Origin: Myxococcales bacterium
GTDB lineage: Bacteria; Myxococcota_A; Polyangia; Haliangiales; Haliangiaceae
Direction of reading: 5' to 3'
Assembly (NCBI GenBank): GCA_011526095.1
Contig: WYBA01000170.1
Span: forward strand, 1 to 64,000
Length of the DNA: 64,000 nucleotides
This document shows, in pieces, positions 34,722 through 42,258 of this stretch (positions are counted from its first letter, which is position 1; every line of letters begins with the position of its first letter). A program made the translations under genes and the position numbers. Under the pieces are notes generated by a model. The model made no database searches. It was given only the letters and a program-made list of their open reading frames with translations, and had not been told where the DNA came from.

Positions 34722-35645
34722 ATGAACACCCCGGTGCCACCCGACCGCGGCGCGCGCGCGCCGCGGCCCACCGAGCACAACCTCGACAAGCACGCGCGCG
34801 ACGCGATCGGGGGCGCGCTGCGGCCGGGCGACCCGCGCCGCTTCGTCGTCGAGGCGATGCTCGGCGCGGTGCAGGCCGACGGCGTCGTCGACCCGCGCGA
34901 GCTCGCCGTGCTCGATCGACACCTCGGCGAGCACGAGCTGTTCCAGGGCGTGCGGGCCGAGATGGCGCGCACGATGATCGACCTCGCCGCGGACGCGCTG
35001 CGGTTCGCGGGCAGCTCGACCGCGCGGATCGGGGCGATCGCGCGCGGCCTGCCCTCGCGCATCCACCGCGGCGCCGCGTACGCGATGGCGTGCGAGGTCG
35101 TCGCCGCCGACGACGACGTGTCGCCCGCGGAGCTGACCTTCCTCGAGCACCTGCGGCTGGCGCTGCGGGTCTCGCCCGAGGAGGCGCTCGGCGTCCAGGC
35201 CGCGCTGCGCGGCCGCCGGCTCGGCCGGCACCTCGACGAGCAGGTCGCGCACGTCCGCAGCCTGGCCCCGCTCGCGCTCGAGCTCGCCGGGCTGCGCGCG
35301 GTGGTCGAGGGCGTGCCGCCGCCGGCGCGCGAGCTGATCCTGGCGATGCCCGATCTCGCCGGCGCGCCGGACGAGATCGACGCGGCGCTCGCGCGCGGCG
35401 GCGAGCAGCCGCGCGAGCAGCTCGAGCTGGGCGCGGCGCTGTCGCGGCTCGCGCGCGCGGTCCCCGCCGCGATCGATCGCTGGTGGCTGGTCGTCTACGC
35501 GATCGCGCTGGAGCCCGTGCCGTGGGGCTGGCGCAGCAGCCACTTCCTGCTCATGGCCCAGTACGCGTTCGGCCTGGCCGACGCCGACCTCGACTTCGCC
35601 GCGTCCGACGCGCTCGTCGTCGCGCCGGCCGCGCGCGCGAGCTGA
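34722..35645 (+). CDS. TerB-like domain protein
   Basis: A 307-residue, all-alpha acidic protein. Residues 35-150 resemble TerB/tellurite-resistance helical domains, with two acidic turns, ADGVVDPRELAVLDRHLG and VVAADDDVSPAELTFLEHLR, that could bind metal. The second half is Leu/Ala-rich helices with a conserved-looking Trp-rich patch (IDRWWLVVYAIALEPVPWGW). There is no signal peptide. No clear link to steroid genes is seen: it has no operator and converges on chsE5 with an 8 bp gap. Function unknown. An alternative ATG at 34692 adds ten residues. The 136 bp before it hold only a weak imperfect repeat (CACCCT...AGGGTG). Confidence 0.7.
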   Translation: MNTPVPPDRGARAPRPTEHNLDKHARDAIGGALRPGDPRRFVVEAMLGAVQADGVVDPRELAVLDRHLGEHELFQGVRAEMARTMIDLAADALRFAGSSTARIGAIARGLPSRIHRGAAYAMACEVVAADDDVSPAELTFLEHLRLALRVSPEEALGVQAALRGRRLGRHLDEQVAHVRSLAPLALELAGLRAVVEGVPPPARELILAMPDLAGAPDEIDAALARGGEQPREQLELGAALSRLARAVPAAIDRWWLVVYAIALEPVPWGWRSSHFLLMAQYAFGLADADLDFAASDALVVAPAARAS

Positions 35646-35653
35646 GCCAGGGC

Positions 35654-36772
35654 CTACTCGGCCGCCAGCTCGGCGCCGATCCGGGCCAGGTGCGCCGAGG
35701 CCCCGCCGAGCGCGAGCTCGAGCTGCTTCGCGAGCGGGTAGAACTTCGCGAGCGGGTAGTCGAGATCGAAGCCGATGCCACCGTGCAGGTGCTGCGCGGC
35801 ATAGGTGACGCGCTGGCCGCACTCGGCCGCGGTCGCCTTGGCGATCGCGACGTGGCGCGCCGCGGGCAGGCCCTCGGTCAGCCGCCACGCGGCCTCCCAC
35901 AAGGTCAGCCGGATCGACTCGACGTCGACGTACGCGTCGGCGGCGCGCTGCGCGACCGCCTGGAACGTCGCGATCGGCCGGTCGAACTGCACGCGCTGCG
36001 ACGTGTACGCGGCGGTCATCTTGAGCACCTGCTCGCACAGCCCGAGCTGCATCGCGCACGCCCCGACCGCGGCGCGATCGAGCGTCCAGGCGAGGATCGC
36101 GCGCCCCTGCCCCGGTGGGCCCAGGCGCTCGCGGTCCGTGACGCGGACCGCGGCCAGGGTCACGAGGCCGTGGACGGCGCCGGTGGTCGAGACCTGTCGC
36201 TCGATGGTCACGCCGGCGGACGCGGGATCGACCAGCCACAGCCCGGGCTCGCCGTCGTCGGCCGTCGCCGACACGACCAGCCGCGCGGCGCGGTGGGCCG
36301 CCGGCACGCACGTCTTCACGCCGTCGAGGCGCCAGCCACTGCCGTCGCGCGTCGCGCGCGTGCCCGGCGCCAGCAGGTCGCCGCCGGCCGGCTCGTCGAG
36401 CGCGCCGACGACGAGGCGCGTCCCGCGCGCGACGTCGGGCAGCACCGCCTTGCGTTGCTCGACCGAGCCGAACCGCTCGACCGGCAGCGCGCCGGTGCAC
36501 AGCACGGCCCACAGCGGCACCGGCGCGGCCGCGGCGCCCGCCGTGGTCAGCAGCGCGCACAGCTCGAGCAGGCCGTGGCCGGCGCCGCCGACGTCGTCGC
36601 CGAGCGCGACGCCGAGCAGCCCGGCGCCCGCGAGCTGCGCCCACAGCGCGTCGTCGAACCGGTCGCCGGACGCCTCGACGTGCTTGCGCGTCTCGGCGGT
36701 CAGGCGGTCGCCGAAGATCCGCGTCGCCAGCGCGGCGACCTCGGTCTGCTCGTCGGTGAGAGCGAAGTCCAT
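35654..36772 (-). CDS. chsE5: ChsE5/FadE27-like acyl-CoA dehydrogenase partner subunit
   Basis: A 372-residue acyl-CoA dehydrogenase subunit: MDFALTDEQTEVAALATRIF, LEPL-poor middle region, then LCEQVLKMTAAYTSQRVQFD, RPIATFQAVAQRAADAYVDV, RLTLWEAAWRLTEG and a late AQHLHGGIGFDLDYPLAKF with KQLELALGGASAHLARIG. These C-terminal blocks match FadE27/ChsE5, the FAD-clamping partner of ChsE4. The base-Glu position is Asp (WTLDRAAVG) and no GTNE block exists. In Mycobacterium the pair dehydrogenates the 3-oxo-cholestenoyl-CoA side chain. It is 10 bp downstream of its partner, at the end of the ltp operon. Confidence 0.88.
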   Translation of the reverse strand: MDFALTDEQTEVAALATRIFGDRLTAETRKHVEASGDRFDDALWAQLAGAGLLGVALGDDVGGAGHGLLELCALLTTAGAAAAPVPLWAVLCTGALPVERFGSVEQRKAVLPDVARGTRLVVGALDEPAGGDLLAPGTRATRDGSGWRLDGVKTCVPAAHRAARLVVSATADDGEPGLWLVDPASAGVTIERQVSTTGAVHGLVTLAAVRVTDRERLGPPGQGRAILAWTLDRAAVGACAMQLGLCEQVLKMTAAYTSQRVQFDRPIATFQAVAQRAADAYVDVESIRLTLWEAAWRLTEGLPAARHVAIAKATAAECGQRVTYAAQHLHGGIGFDLDYPLAKFYPLAKQLELALGGASAHLARIGAELAAE

Positions 36773-36782
36773 GAGCTAGCTC

Positions 36783-37958
36783 CTAGCGGGGCGCGCGCGG
36801 CATGCGCAGGCCGATCTGGGCGATGATGTCGCGCTGCACCTCGTTGGTGCCGCCGCCGAACGACAGCACGAGCGTGGTGCGGTAGTAGGTCTCCAGGCGC
36901 CCGCGCAGCACCGCGCCGGGCGAGCCCGCCTTGACCAGCCCGGGCGCGCCGAGCACCTCGAGCAGCGCCTGGTAGATCCCGATGAACGCCTCGCTGCCGA
37001 ACACCTTCACCGTCGACGACTCGGCCGGGTCGAGCTTGTCGAGCCCGACGTTCCACGCCTGCCGCCACGCCATGAGGCGCAGCGTCTCGATCTTCTGCGT
37101 CGCGCGGGCGAGCGCGAGCTGGACCCACGGCTCGTCGATCACGCGGCGGCCGTCGGCGCGCCGCGTCGCCTTCGCCCACGCCGTCGTCTCCTCGACGAAC
37201 CGCGCGACCGGGCCAGGCGCGAGCAGCGCGACACGCTCGTGGTTGAGCTGGGTCGTGATCAGCCGCCACCCCTCGTTCTCGCGCGCCACGCGCATGCTCA
37301 CCGGCACGCGCACGTCCTCGAGGTAGGTGACGTTGGTGCGGTTGCCGCCGAGCGTGTGGATCGGCGTGATCGACACGCCCGGGGCGCGCCGGTCGACCAT
37401 CAGGATCGAGATGCCCTTGTGCTTGGGCGCGTCCGGGTCGGTGCGGACCGCGAGCCAGATGTAGTCCGCGTACTCGGCCAGGCTCGTGAACACCTTCTGG
37501 CCGTTGACCACGTAGTGGTCGCCGTCCCGCACCGCCCGGGTCGTCAGCGACGCCAGGTCCGTCCCCGCGCCGGGCTCGGAGTAGCCGATCGCGAAGTGCA
37601 GCTCGCCGCGCAGGATCCTCGGCAGCATCGCCGCCTTCTGCTCGTCGGAGCCGAACTTCATCAGCGTCGGGCCGACGGTGCACAGCGTGAGGAACGGGAT
37701 CGGGAACCCCGCGCGCTGGACCTCGTCGAAGAAGATGAACTGCTCGATCGCGGGCCGCGCCTGGCCGCCGAACTCGGTCGGCCAGCCGATCCCGAGCCAG
37801 CCGTCGGCGCCGAGCCGGCGCAGCGCGCGCGTGTACAGCGGGCCGCCGCCCTCGGTGCCGGCGACCTCGGCAAGGACGTCGTCGGTGACGACGTCGGCGA
37901 GGTAGGCGCGCAGCCGGTCGCGCAGCGCGGCCTCCTCGGGGGTGAAGTCGATGAACAT
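36783..37958 (-). CDS. chsE4: ChsE4/FadE26-like acyl-CoA dehydrogenase catalytic subunit
   Basis: A 391-residue flavoenzyme subunit. Blocks: LGADGWLGIGWPTEFGGQAR, AGFPIPFLTLCTVGPTLMKF, LHFAIGYSEPGAGTDLASLT, VVNGQKVFTSLAEYADYIWL, TQLNHERVALLAPGP (likely base Glu) and LSFGGGTNEVQRDIIAQIGL. It closely follows FadE26/ChsE4, the catalytic half of the enzyme that starts beta-oxidation of the C27 side chain. It lies between ltp4 (12 bp) and chsE5 (10 bp), so the sterol side-chain genes form one leftward operon starting at the operator near 41164. Confidence 0.9.
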   Translation of the reverse strand: MFIDFTPEEAALRDRLRAYLADVVTDDVLAEVAGTEGGGPLYTRALRRLGADGWLGIGWPTEFGGQARPAIEQFIFFDEVQRAGFPIPFLTLCTVGPTLMKFGSDEQKAAMLPRILRGELHFAIGYSEPGAGTDLASLTTRAVRDGDHYVVNGQKVFTSLAEYADYIWLAVRTDPDAPKHKGISILMVDRRAPGVSITPIHTLGGNRTNVTYLEDVRVPVSMRVARENEGWRLITTQLNHERVALLAPGPVARFVEETTAWAKATRRADGRRVIDEPWVQLALARATQKIETLRLMAWRQAWNVGLDKLDPAESSTVKVFGSEAFIGIYQALLEVLGAPGLVKAGSPGAVLRGRLETYYRTTLVLSFGGGTNEVQRDIIAQIGLRMPRAPR

Positions 37959-37970
37959 GTGGCGAAGCTC

Positions 37971-39131
37971 CTAGGGCCGGTCGCGCCCGACGATCCACAT
38001 CGCGAAGAACTGCGAGCCGCCGCCGTAGGCGTGGCCCAGCGCGCGGCGCGCGCCGTCGACCTGGTGCTCGCCCGCCTGGTCGCGCACCTGCATCGCGGCC
38101 TCGGCGAACCGCAGCATGCCGCTGGCGCCGATCGGGTTCGACGACAGCACGCCGCCCGACGGGTTGATCGGCAGCGCGCCGCCGAGCGCGGTCGCGCCGG
38201 AGGCGGTCAGCTTCCACCCCTCGCCCGGCGCGGCGAAGCCGAGGTTCTCCAGCCACATCGGCTCGAACCACGAGAACGGCACGTAGAGCTCGGCGCACGC
38301 CAGATCGCGCCGCGGATCCGAGATCCCCGCCTGGGTGTAGACGTCGCGCGCGCAGTCGCGCCCGGCCTGTGGGTTGACCTGGTCGCGGCCGGCGAACACG
38401 ACCGGCTCGCTGCGCGTCGACAGGCCGTGGACCCACGCCGGCGGGCGCGGCGCCGCGGCGGCGATCGCCTCGGACGTCATCACCATCGCGCACGCGCCGT
38501 CGGACGACGGGCACGTCTCGAGGTAGCGGATCGGATCCCACAGCATCGGCGAGTCCGCGACCATCGCGCGGTCGATGCCCTTGATCCGCAGGTGCGCGTA
38601 CGGGTTCTTCAGCGCGTGCAGCCGGTCCTTGACCGCGACCTGCAGCCCGACGTCGTCGGGCGCGCCGCTGCGGCGGATGTACGCGCGCACCAGCGGCGCG
38701 AAGTAGCCGCCGGCGCCGGCGGTGAGCTGGGGCTGGAACGGGATCTTCGGCGACAGCGCCCACATCGCGTCGCTCTCGCTCTGCTTCTCGAACGCGACCG
38801 TGAGCACCCGCTGGTGGACGCCGCCCATCACCAGGTGCGCCGCGGCGATCGCGGTCGAGCCGCCGACCGAGCCCGCGGTGTGGACGCGCAGCATCGGCTT
38901 GCCGACCGCGCCGAGCGCGTCGGCGAGGTACAGCTCCGGCATCATCACGCCCTCGAACATGTCGGGGGCCTTGCCGATGACGACGGCGTCGATGTCCTTC
39001 CACGTCAGCTCGGCGTCGGCGAGGGCGCGCGCCGCGGCCTCGCGCACGAGCCCGGCGATCGACACGTCCTGGCGCTTGGCCTTGTGGTGGGTCTGGCCGA
39101 TCCCGACGATCGCGCAGCGGTTCGCGCCCAT
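37971..39131 (-). CDS. ltp4: Ltp4-like thiolase-fold lipid-transfer protein (aldolase candidate)
   Basis: A 386-residue thiolase-fold protein: CAIVGIGQTHHKAKRQDVSI, VIGKAPDMFEGVMMPELYLA, LRVHTAGSVGGSTAIAAAHL, GRDQVNPQAGRDCARDVYTQ, CAELYVPFSWFEPMWLENLG and INPSGGVLSSNPIGASGMLR. The nucleophile Cys of true thiolases is missing (TAGSVGGST) and the second Cys site reads HAYGGGSQFF. In sterol degraders such Ltp proteins act with DUF35 partners as retro-aldolases on the branched side chain. The four-gene set DUF35-DUF35-ltp3-ltp4 parallels Rv3521-Rv3523 of Mycobacterium (from memory). Confidence 0.87.
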   Translation of the reverse strand: MGANRCAIVGIGQTHHKAKRQDVSIAGLVREAAARALADAELTWKDIDAVVIGKAPDMFEGVMMPELYLADALGAVGKPMLRVHTAGSVGGSTAIAAAHLVMGGVHQRVLTVAFEKQSESDAMWALSPKIPFQPQLTAGAGGYFAPLVRAYIRRSGAPDDVGLQVAVKDRLHALKNPYAHLRIKGIDRAMVADSPMLWDPIRYLETCPSSDGACAMVMTSEAIAAAAPRPPAWVHGLSTRSEPVVFAGRDQVNPQAGRDCARDVYTQAGISDPRRDLACAELYVPFSWFEPMWLENLGFAAPGEGWKLTASGATALGGALPINPSGGVLSSNPIGASGMLRFAEAAMQVRDQAGEHQVDGARRALGHAYGGGSQFFAMWIVGRDRP

Positions 39132-39133
39132 GG

Positions 39134-40192
39134 CTAGACGTCCCTCTCGAGCACGCACACGAGGTTGTGCTGCAGGCAAGGGCCCGACGTCGCGTGGGCG
39201 ACGGCGCGGCGGCCCTGGCCGGTCATCAGGCGGGTCGCGGCCTCGCCCAGGCGCGCCAGGCCCGCGACCATCATCGGGTTCGCCGACAGCGCGCCGCCCG
39301 ACGGGTTGATCGCGACGCCGTCGTCGAGCCCGAGCGCGTCGCGCAGGATCACCTCCTGGTGCGCGAACGGCGCGTGGAGCTCGGCGAGGTCGAACCGGCC
39401 GCCGAGGGCGCCGGCGCGCTCGGCCGCCAGCCGCGTCGACGGCGAGGCGGTGAGGTCGCGCATCCCGAGCTGGTGCGGCTCGATCCGGTGGTCGATCCCG
39501 CGGATCCACGCGGGGGAGGAGACGAGCCGGCGCGCGGTGTCGCCGGCGGCGAGCACGACGGCGCACGCGCCGTCGGAGATCGGCGGGCACGCGTGGGCGC
39601 GCAGCGGTGCGACCTGGTACGGCTCGGCGAGCAGCTCGTCGGCAGAGCGCGGCGCGCGGCGCTGGGCGCACGGGTTGTCGGCCGCCTGGCGGCGGCGCGC
39701 CGCGGCGAGCTCGGCGAGGCCGCGCTCGGTGACGCGGCCGGCGTCGATCAGCGCGCGCGCCTGGAGCGCGGCGAGGCCGACCGCGTCGGCGCCGAGCGGG
39801 GCGACGACGTACGGGTCGAGCTGCTGGACGAGCACCTCGGGCAGATCGCCGAGCGACGACTTGCCGTAGGCGTAGATCAGCGCGGTGTCGATGTCCCCGG
39901 CCTGGAGCCGGACCCACGCCTCCCACAGCGCCCACGCCCCGTCCATCTCGACGTGCGACTCGTGGATCGGCGGCCACGGCGCGACGGCGTCGAGCGCCAT
40001 GACGAACGAGAACGGCCGGCCGAGCAGGTAGTCGCAGCTGCCCGAGACCGTGAAGCCGACGTCTTCGCGCCGCAGGTGGGCCTGTGCCAGCGCCGCCGCC
40101 ACGACCGGCTGCACCAGCTCGACCTCTTCGCGGGTGACGTCGCGCCGCACCGACGGCAGCTGCGCGAACGCGATGATGGCGACGTCTCTCAC
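39134..40192 (-). CDS. ltp3: Ltp3-like thiolase-fold lipid-transfer protein
   Basis: A 352-residue thiolase-fold protein starting at GTG 40192, 7 bp after the DUF35 stop. Blocks: IIAFAQLPSVRRDVTREEVE, TVSGSCDYLLGRPFSFVMAL, IHESHVEMDGAWALWEAWVR, HACPPISDGACAVVLAAGDT, DLAELHAPFAHQEVILRDAL and INPSGGALSANPMMVAGLAR. The usual catalytic Cys position reads EMDGAW, so it cannot be an ordinary thiolase. Together with Ltp4 and the DUF35 proteins it should form the lyase that removes a short fragment from C-24-branched sterol side chains, as reported for Ltp3/Ltp4 in Rhodococcus. Confidence 0.86.
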   Translation of the reverse strand: MRDVAIIAFAQLPSVRRDVTREEVELVQPVVAAALAQAHLRREDVGFTVSGSCDYLLGRPFSFVMALDAVAPWPPIHESHVEMDGAWALWEAWVRLQAGDIDTALIYAYGKSSLGDLPEVLVQQLDPYVVAPLGADAVGLAALQARALIDAGRVTERGLAELAAARRRQAADNPCAQRRAPRSADELLAEPYQVAPLRAHACPPISDGACAVVLAAGDTARRLVSSPAWIRGIDHRIEPHQLGMRDLTASPSTRLAAERAGALGGRFDLAELHAPFAHQEVILRDALGLDDGVAINPSGGALSANPMMVAGLARLGEAATRLMTGQGRRAVAHATSGPCLQHNLVCVLERDV

Positions 40193-40199
40193 CGGGGCC

Positions 40200-40706
40200 T
40201 CACAGGTGGCTCGCGATCGCCTCGAACGGCGCGTCGGGCTCGCCCGTCGCCTCGAACCAGCGGATGCTGGCGAGCGTCGGGCCGAGCTGGTCGTCGGGGA
40301 CCCACACCGCGCGCACGCGCATGCCCATGCGCGCCGCGTCGGGCTCGATCCCGCGGACGAGGTGGAAGATCGGCATGTCGGCGCCGTCGAGCAGGATCGC
40401 CACCGCGACGTACGGCGGCGGGAACGGCGCGGCGTCGAACGGGATGCGGATGACGCAGAACGTGGTGACCGTGCCCTGGTCGGCGACCTCGACCGGCGCG
40501 TCGGCGGGCACCCCGCACGTCGGGCACGCGCCACGCGCCGGCAGGTAGACCTTGTGGCACTCCGGGCAGCGGCCGCCGACGATCTTGCGGTCGGCGAGCG
40601 CGCGCAGGTAGGTCGACAGGTGGTGGCCCGCGGTGACGGTGTAGTCGAGGCGCACGGGCGCCTGGAGCACCGTGACCGGCGGGCGCTCGTCGGGGGGCGC
40701 GCTCAT
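40200..40706 (-). CDS. DUF35 OB-fold protein with zinc ribbon
   Basis: A 168-residue protein: an N-terminal helix, a rubredoxin-like zinc ribbon (CPECHKVYLPARGACPTC, two CxxC pairs) and a C-terminal OB fold (VADQGTVTTFCVIRIPFDAA, PPPYVAVAILLDGADMPIF). This is the partner type that holds the CoA moiety for Ltp thiolase-like lyases. Its ATG overlaps the stop of the other DUF35 gene (ATGA), and ltp3 follows after 7 bp. It likely forms a heteromer with Ltp3 or Ltp4. Confidence 0.88.
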   Translation of the reverse strand: MSAPPDERPPVTVLQAPVRLDYTVTAGHHLSTYLRALADRKIVGGRCPECHKVYLPARGACPTCGVPADAPVEVADQGTVTTFCVIRIPFDAAPFPPPYVAVAILLDGADMPIFHLVRGIEPDAARMGMRVRAVWVPDDQLGPTLASIRWFEATGEPDAPFEAIASHL

Positions 40707-41155
40707 CGCGAGGCTCCGCCCGCGGGCACGAAGCACTCGAGATCGCGGATCGACCCGGTGCGCTCGGCGCGCCACCGCGCGGTCACGCGCATCCCCGTGG
40801 CCATGACCGTCGGCGTCCCGGCGTCGACCGCGTGCAGCATCGCCGTGTCGGCGCCGTCGAGCTTGACGAGCGCCCAGGCGAACGGGCGATCGAGCGGGTG
40901 GAACCGGCGCGGCGCGTGGACCCACGACCACGTCGTCACCGTGCCGCTCTGGCCGACCTCGACCGGATCGCCGGTGGCCTCGCCGGTCTCCGGGTCGTAC
41001 TCGAGCGGCGGTACGAGCACCTTGCCCGCCGACGTGCGCACGCCCTCGAGGCGCGCGTCGCGCAGCGCGGTCAGGAACCTCCCGATCACCGGCCCCGTGC
41101 TGCGCTGGTACGTGTACTCGAGCACGTACGGCGCGGAGAGGACGTCCGTGTCCAT
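40703..41155 (-). CDS. DUF35-type OB-fold protein lacking the zinc ribbon
   Basis: A 150-residue protein with the same OB-fold order as its neighbour: YTYQRSTGPVIGRFLTALRD, KVLVPPLEYDPETGEA, VEVGQSGTVTTWSWVHAPRR, DRPFAWALVKLDGADTAMLH and MRVTARWRAERTGSIRDLEC. The zinc-ribbon Cys pairs are absent. It resembles Rv3521, encoded just before ltp4-ltp3 in Mycobacterium (recollection). First gene of the leftward sterol side-chain operon; its ATG lies only 8 bp from a perfect KstR-type palindrome. Two DUF35 and two Ltp proteins suggest a heterotetramer or two lyases. Confidence 0.86.
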   Translation of the reverse strand: MDTDVLSAPYVLEYTYQRSTGPVIGRFLTALRDARLEGVRTSAGKVLVPPLEYDPETGEATGDPVEVGQSGTVTTWSWVHAPRRFHPLDRPFAWALVKLDGADTAMLHAVDAGTPTVMATGMRVTARWRAERTGSIRDLECFVPAGGASR

Positions 41156-41163
41156 GCCGCGAA

Positions 41164-41177
41164 TAGAACATGTTCTA
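41164..41177. promoter_or_regulatory. KstR-type palindromic operator (site 4)
   Basis: TAGAACATGTTCTA, a perfect palindrome between the divergent DUF35 gene (8 bp away) and the small lipoprotein gene (70 bp away). It is the best match in the window to the KstR consensus. Confidence 0.87.
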
Positions 41178-41247
41178 CATGGCGTGTCCAGCGGTCGCGC
41201 TGGCGACGCGCTTGAACCGGGGCGCGTCGGCTCGCTATGATCGCTCG

Positions 41248-41565
41248 ATGCCCACTGCCAAGACGTATCTGATCGCCGTCGCGGGCCTGGCGCTCGCGGC
41301 GGCGGCGTGCACGGCGTCCCTCGGGACGTCGACCTCCGAGCCGGCGCCATCAGCGCCGCAGGCCGAGGCGCCGCCGGCCGCGGGCCCCGAGGTCACGCCC
41401 GAGCTGACCGAGGCACGCGCCAAGGTCGTCGCGCTGATCAACGCCAGCGTCGTGCTCCGGTGCGACGCCGGCGACGCGAAGACCGCCGAGGACGAGGCCG
41501 CGTGCGCGACCGCGCGCGCCAGCATGACCGTCGCCGCCCCGGCGGCGCAGGGGGAATGGAAGTGA
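41248..41565 (+). CDS. Small lipoprotein
   Basis: A 105-residue protein with a lipoprotein signal ([14 protein letters not shown], lipobox AAAC at Cys 20), then a Ser/Pro/Ala-rich linker and a short helical part with two more Cys ([20 protein letters not shown]) that could pair in a disulfide. No family recognised. The operator at 41164 lies 70 bp upstream, so it may belong to the sterol regulon. It overlaps the next gene by 10 bp, so the two are probably co-translated and may act together in the envelope. Confidence 0.72.
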   Translation: MPTAKTYLIAVAGLALAAAACTASLGTSTSEPAPSAPQAEAPPAAGPEVTPELTEARAKVVALINASVVLRCDAGDAKTAEDEAACATARASMTVAAPAAQGEWK

Positions 41566-42050
41566 AGCTCCGTACCGCGCTCCGCCACGTCGTGCCGATG
41601 CTGATCGGTGCGCTCCTGTTCCAGATGATCTGCAGCGCGCGGACGCCACCCGCCGCCGCCGCCGTCGATCTCACGCCGCAAGACATCGTCGCGTACCTCA
41701 GGAACCAGCAGCTCGCCGACCTCAACGCCCTGATCGCGGCGCTCGAGGCGGAGCTCGGCGTCAAGGCGTCAGCGCCCGTGATCGCGGCCGGGCCGCGCAC
41801 CGGCGCCGTGGAGGCGCCGCCCGAGCCGGAGCCCGCCCGGACCGAGTTCGACGTCTGGCTCGTGGCCGTGGGCGCCACCAAGATCCAAGTCATCAAGGCG
41901 ATCCGGGAGGTGACCGGCGTGGGGCTGAAGGAGGCCAAGGACCTCGTCGAGAGCGCGCCCGTGCTCGTCAGGGCGATGGTTCCCGTCGCGGACGCCGAGG
42001 CGATGAAGCGACGGCTCGAGGAGGCCGGCGCGTTGGCCGAGCTCAGGTAG
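41556..42050 (+). CDS. Membrane-anchored or exported L7/L12-like protein
   Basis: A 164-residue protein. Residues 5-25 are basic then hydrophobic ([20 protein letters not shown]), a signal or anchor. The rest looks like a whole ribosomal stalk protein L7/L12. It has an N-terminal dimerisation-like helix pair ([20 protein letters not shown]), an Ala/Pro hinge, then the C-terminal domain with the hallmark [20 protein letters not shown] and [17 protein letters not shown] true ribosomal L7/L12 has no signal, so this is a re-used fold. An ATG at 41556 or the GTG at 41562 (GTGA overlap) may be the start. It converges on fdxD with an 8 bp overlap. Confidence 0.8.
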   Translation: MEVKLRTALRHVVPMLIGALLFQMICSARTPPAAAAVDLTPQDIVAYLRNQQLADLNALIAALEAELGVKASAPVIAAGPRTGAVEAPPEPEPARTEFDVWLVAVGATKIQVIKAIREVTGVGLKEAKDLVESAPVLVRAMVPVADAEAMKRRLEEAGALAELR

Positions 42051-42258
42051 CGTCGGCCAGCCGCAGCGCCTGGCGCGGGCACACGGCGATCGCCTGCTCG
42101 ACCGCGTCGCGCAGCTCGGGCGGCGGCGCCTCGAGCAGGATCTCGAGGCGGTCCTCGTCGTCGACGCGGAACACGGTGGGCGCGACCTTGACGCACCGGG
42201 CGTTGCCCTCGCACAGGTCGCGGTCCACGACCACCCGCAGGGTGCTCGGGGCGCTCAC
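42043..42258 (-). CDS. fdxD: FdxD-like single-cluster ferredoxin
   Basis: A 71-residue ferredoxin: [20 protein letters not shown] and [12 protein letters not shown]. The spacing CxxxxxC...CP with only three cluster Cys indicates a [3Fe-4S] or similar single cluster, the kind that feeds electrons to cytochromes P450 or oxygenases. It resembles FdxD of the KstR regulon. GTG 42258 overlaps the aldehyde dehydrogenase stop (GTGA). Possible partners are the two Rieske oxygenases here or a P450 elsewhere; no P450 gene is in the window. Confidence 0.86.
   Translation of the reverse strand: MSAPSTLRVVVDRDLCEGNARCVKVAPTVFRVDDEDRLEILLEAPPPELRDAVEQAIAVCPRQALRLADAT

Noticed and set aside
37950..37962. 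GAACATG strings in coding DNA at 37954 and near 38957 and 61432
   Set aside because: They lack the second half-site GTTnnA; not operators.
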